Source: an uncultured Desulfobacter sp. (lineage in GTDB: Bacteria > Desulfobacterota > Desulfobacteria > Desulfobacterales > Desulfobacteraceae). Taken from it: a DNA stretch of 64,000 bases. Position 1 is the first letter of the stretch; each line of letters opens with the position of its first letter. A program made the translations under genes and the position numbers. Below the pieces are notes generated by a model. It worked only from the letters and a program-made list of their open reading frames with translations. It had not been told where the DNA came from and made no database searches. The stretch lies in the NCBI RefSeq assembly GCF_963666145.1, contig NZ_OY762614.1:5136501-5200500 (forward strand), read 5' to 3'. This document shows, one piece after another, positions 61,682 to 64,000 of the stretch.

Positions 61682-63264
61682 TTGAGGAATACCACATTGG
61701 AATCCAGGGAGCGCAACTCAAGTTACACAACCGGAGAGGTATGCCGTGTCAAGGCGTTACCCTCGCTTTTTCAGTTAAGCAAGGTCCTGGACAAAAGCGA
61801 AAACTTATCCCAGGCCATGGATGTGCTCCTCAATATTATGGAGTCCAATCTGGATGTTGTCCGTGGGATGGTGACCTTGTACAACCGTAAAACCGGTAAG
61901 ATTTTCATCCATAAAAGCATCGGTTTGACGTTGGAAGAAGAGCGGCGGGGGATTTATTGCCTTGGCGAGGGTATTACCGGCCAGGTTGTTGAAACCAACA
62001 GAGCCGCAATTATTCCTGAAATCGGTAATGAACCCAAATTTCTGAATCGCACCCAAAGCATACCGGCCGAAGAGGACCGAGACCTATCGTTTATTTGTGT
62101 GCCCATTGCCCGCGGGAAAAAGGTTTTGGGGACAATCAGTGCGGAAGTCAACTGTGCGTCTCAGCTATTTATCAATCGTGTGCTGGAAATCCTCACCATT
62201 GTTGCGACCATGACGGCCCATGCGGCTGAGCTTTATTTACTCGAAAACGAGGAACGCAACTACTGGCTCAGTGAAAACAAACGCTTGCAGGATGCGCTGA
62301 AAAAAAATACCGGGCAGATAATATCATCGGCGATTCCAAGCCCATGCGTGAAATCCACGCAATGATAAAGCGTATTGCCGAAACAAAAACAACCGTCCTG
62401 ATTCTTGGGGAAAGCGGTGTAGGCAAGGAACTGGTTGCCAATGCGATTCATTATGCAAGCCCCCGGACCAGTCGCCCGTTTATTAAATTCAATTGTGCGG
62501 CATTGCCTGAAACCCTTATCGAAAGCGAGTTGTTCGGACATGAAAAAGGGGCGTTTACAGGGGCAGGCGCCCAGCGCATCGGCCGTTTCGAAGAGGCAGA
62601 CGGGGGAACGATTTTCCTGGATGAAATCGGAGAACTTTCCCTGGCCATGCAAACCAAACTTTTACGTGTCCTGCAGGAGCGCACGTTTGAACGTGTGGGC
62701 GGCAATCGGGCCATCAAGGTGGATATTCGAATTATTACCGCAACCAATAAAGATTTGGCGGCAATGTCGGATGACGGCCGGTTCCGAGAGGATCTGTTCT
62801 ATCGCCTGAACGTATTTCCAATCATGATACCGCCCCTTCGTGAGCGCGGCAGCGACGTCATCACCCTGGCCGATCATTTTGTTGCCCGATTTGCCAAGGA
62901 GAACGACAAAGAAATTAAAAGGATTACAACACCGGCGCTGGATATGCTCATGAGTTATCACTGGCCGGGAAACGTAAGGGAACTTGAGAATGTGATTGAG
63001 CGCGCCGCCATTCTGACCGATGAGCATGTGATCCAGGCCTTTAATCTGCCGCCGTCCCTACAGACGGCCAAAGTGTCTGGTACAGCCATCAAGTCCGGCC
63101 TGCAGGCCAAGCTTGATGTCGTAGCCTATGAAATGATCGTTGATGCCTTAAAGACAAACCAGGGAAATATGACGCACGCGGATAGGGAACTGGGCATCAC
63201 ACGCCATGTATTGCGGTTACGGATGGATAAACTGGATGTTGATTATCAAAAATTCCGCAGATAA
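61682..63264 (+). CDS. AnfA/VnfA-type sigma-54 activator, frameshifted in an A-run
   Basis: A TTG start at 61682 has AGGAAGG before it. Residues about 30-185 form a GAF domain (ALPSLFQLSKVLD). Frame 1 stops at 62365 after ALKKNTGQII; the other frame, open from 62344, reads YRADNIIGDSKPMREIH. Adding one A to the eight-A run at 62300-62307 joins them. The AAA+ part has GESGVGKE, GAFTGAG (sigma-54 contact) and FLDEIGELS, and the helix-turn-helix is at the C-terminus (ADRELGITRHVLRLRM). It should switch on the divergent anfH promoter. As written it is broken. Confidence 0.85.
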
Positions 63265-63307
63265 TTCTTCGTTGATGACAAAAATTTTAAAAAAATAGTT
63301 TAGCCTT

Positions 63308-63351
63308 CATCATTATACCCAGCACACAATTGCGTGTTGGGTATAATGATG
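63308..63351. terminator. 44-bp near-perfect palindrome between convergent genes
   Basis: CATCATTATACCCAGCACACAA (22 bases, 63308-63329) mirrors the right half; the two mismatches become G-U pairs in RNA. It lies between the ends of the activator (plus) and the flavodoxin-like gene (minus), so it most likely stops transcription from both sides, though it lacks a long T-run. Confidence 0.65.
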
Positions 63352-63376
63352 ATTGTAAAGGCGTTGCGTTTAATCG

Positions 63377-63808
63377 CTATATCATTTCAGCAATTTCTTT
63401 CCCGTAAGCCTGGGCGGTTTCAACGCCGTCTTCAACCCAGGACGCCTTAATCATCAAAGGACCGGATGCCATTTTCATTTTAAACATATAATTCATTGTA
63501 TCAAAAATTCTTTTATTAGCTTCACCGCTCCATCCATATGCACCAAAGGCGCCGCCGGGTTTACCTTCGAGTTGTGCGCGTTCTGCCATGAATAAGACCT
63601 GTTTCATGGGGGCCAGCATTTCCCCGTGATAGGTAGGGGAGCCGAAAACATAGGCATCAAATCCTAATAAATCTTTTTCAGTATCTATCTGGCTTGCGGT
63701 TTTTACCACTGCCTGTTGCCCTGACTGACGAACGCCTTCAGCTATTAATTCCGCGATCCCCTTTGTTTCGTCGACCCTGGATGAATAAACAATCAGTACT
63801 GTTCCCAT
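63377..63808 (-). CDS. Flavodoxin-like protein
   Basis: 143 residues. Flavodoxin fold: VLIVYSSRVDETKGIAELI for the FMN phosphate loop, FGSPTYHGEMLAPMKQ (the 60s loop with aromatic Tyr) and GAYGWSGEANKRIF (90s loop). The loop SSRVDETK lacks the usual TxTGNT, which is seen in flavodoxin-like domains of FprA type. Its place next to the nitrogenase locus hints at electron delivery to AnfH, but it faces away and has its own promoter. Other roles are possible. Confidence 0.82.
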   Translation of the reverse strand: MGTVLIVYSSRVDETKGIAELIAEGVRQSGQQAVVKTASQIDTEKDLLGFDAYVFGSPTYHGEMLAPMKQVLFMAERAQLEGKPGGAFGAYGWSGEANKRIFDTMNYMFKMKMASGPLMIKASWVEDGVETAQAYGKEIAEMI

Positions 63809-64000
63809 TTTTTTATTCCTATTCTATATGAGTTAAATTTATATAATTATTCAATTTTTTTGTAAAATTAATGATATTGATTGATTACTACATGGCGTGT
63901 ATAATCAAAACCCTTATAAAAGTAATATAAAATCGTGACGGAGCCAAGACAAAATTATCTCCTTTTTTAGTTTTAGCTTGATTTAAAGCAAAAAGTCTGG
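63809..64000. other. AT-rich edge, nothing recognised
   Basis: The last 190 bases hold the likely promoter of the flavodoxin-like gene. I see no coding frame or repeat worth naming. Confidence 0.4.

Noticed and set aside
61582..61890. 102-codon plus-strand frame covering the start of the activator gene
   Set aside because: It overlaps both neighbours in another frame, and its content is not protein-like; the activator start with AGGAAGG is better.

Overview
The window fits a sulfate-reducing deltaproteobacterium of the Desulfobacteraceae type. This is an inference from family resemblance and not a database result. Pointers are a selenocysteine elongation factor, a manganese-dependent pyrophosphatase, an 8-amino-Kdo (Kdo8N) sugar gene set, a hybrid kinase with CheB and CheR, and an iron-only nitrogenase cluster.

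Bases 1 to about 19,600 are one side of a Mu-like transposable prophage, read mostly on the minus strand. From the repressor end leftwards come a CI-type repressor (plus strand), two small early DNA-binding proteins, a ParB-like protein, transposase A and its ATPase B, a row of small early genes with GemA and DUF3164, a Mor-type late activator, lysis genes, and the DUF2730, DUF3486, terminase and portal genes. The portal runs off the left edge. Two AT-rich cargo islands sit in the GC-rich phage DNA. One, between Mor and lysis, holds a DUF262 plus HEPN gene pair and a membrane TPR-repeat protein. The other, just behind the repressor, is an operon of a soluble protein and a four-helix membrane protein, laid out like lambda rexAB. 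Both are candidate anti-phage modules.

Bases 19,620 to 24,440 are a mobile-element scrapyard. It holds two complete IS4-type insertion sequences with visible target duplications, a tandem pair of Arg/Lys-rich small genes whose upstream DNA was split by one of them, and a decayed primase-like gene hit by a 121-bp non-autonomous element. A second near-identical copy of that element lies at 31,699. Both copies have 9-bp target duplications.

Bases 24,444 to 55,800 are ordinary chromosome. They hold a CheB, CheR and two-kinase signalling operon, a glycosyltransferase with kdsB, kdnB and kdnA (Kdo8N for lipopolysaccharide), a radical SAM protein, hemW, selB, tRNA-His, a cytidylate-kinase-like and BON fusion, an SbcCD-like pair, Mn-pyrophosphatase, an acyl-CoA ligase, serC and serA.

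Bases 55,900 to 63,808 hold an Fe-only nitrogenase locus: anfH, anfD, anfG, anfK and a cyclotransferase-like gene on the minus strand, and, divergently, a NifX-like protein and a sigma-54 activator of the AnfA/VnfA type. Sigma-54 promoters face both ways around strong inverted repeats. As written, both anfK and the activator carry a one-base frameshift inside an A-run. A flavodoxin-like gene closes the window.
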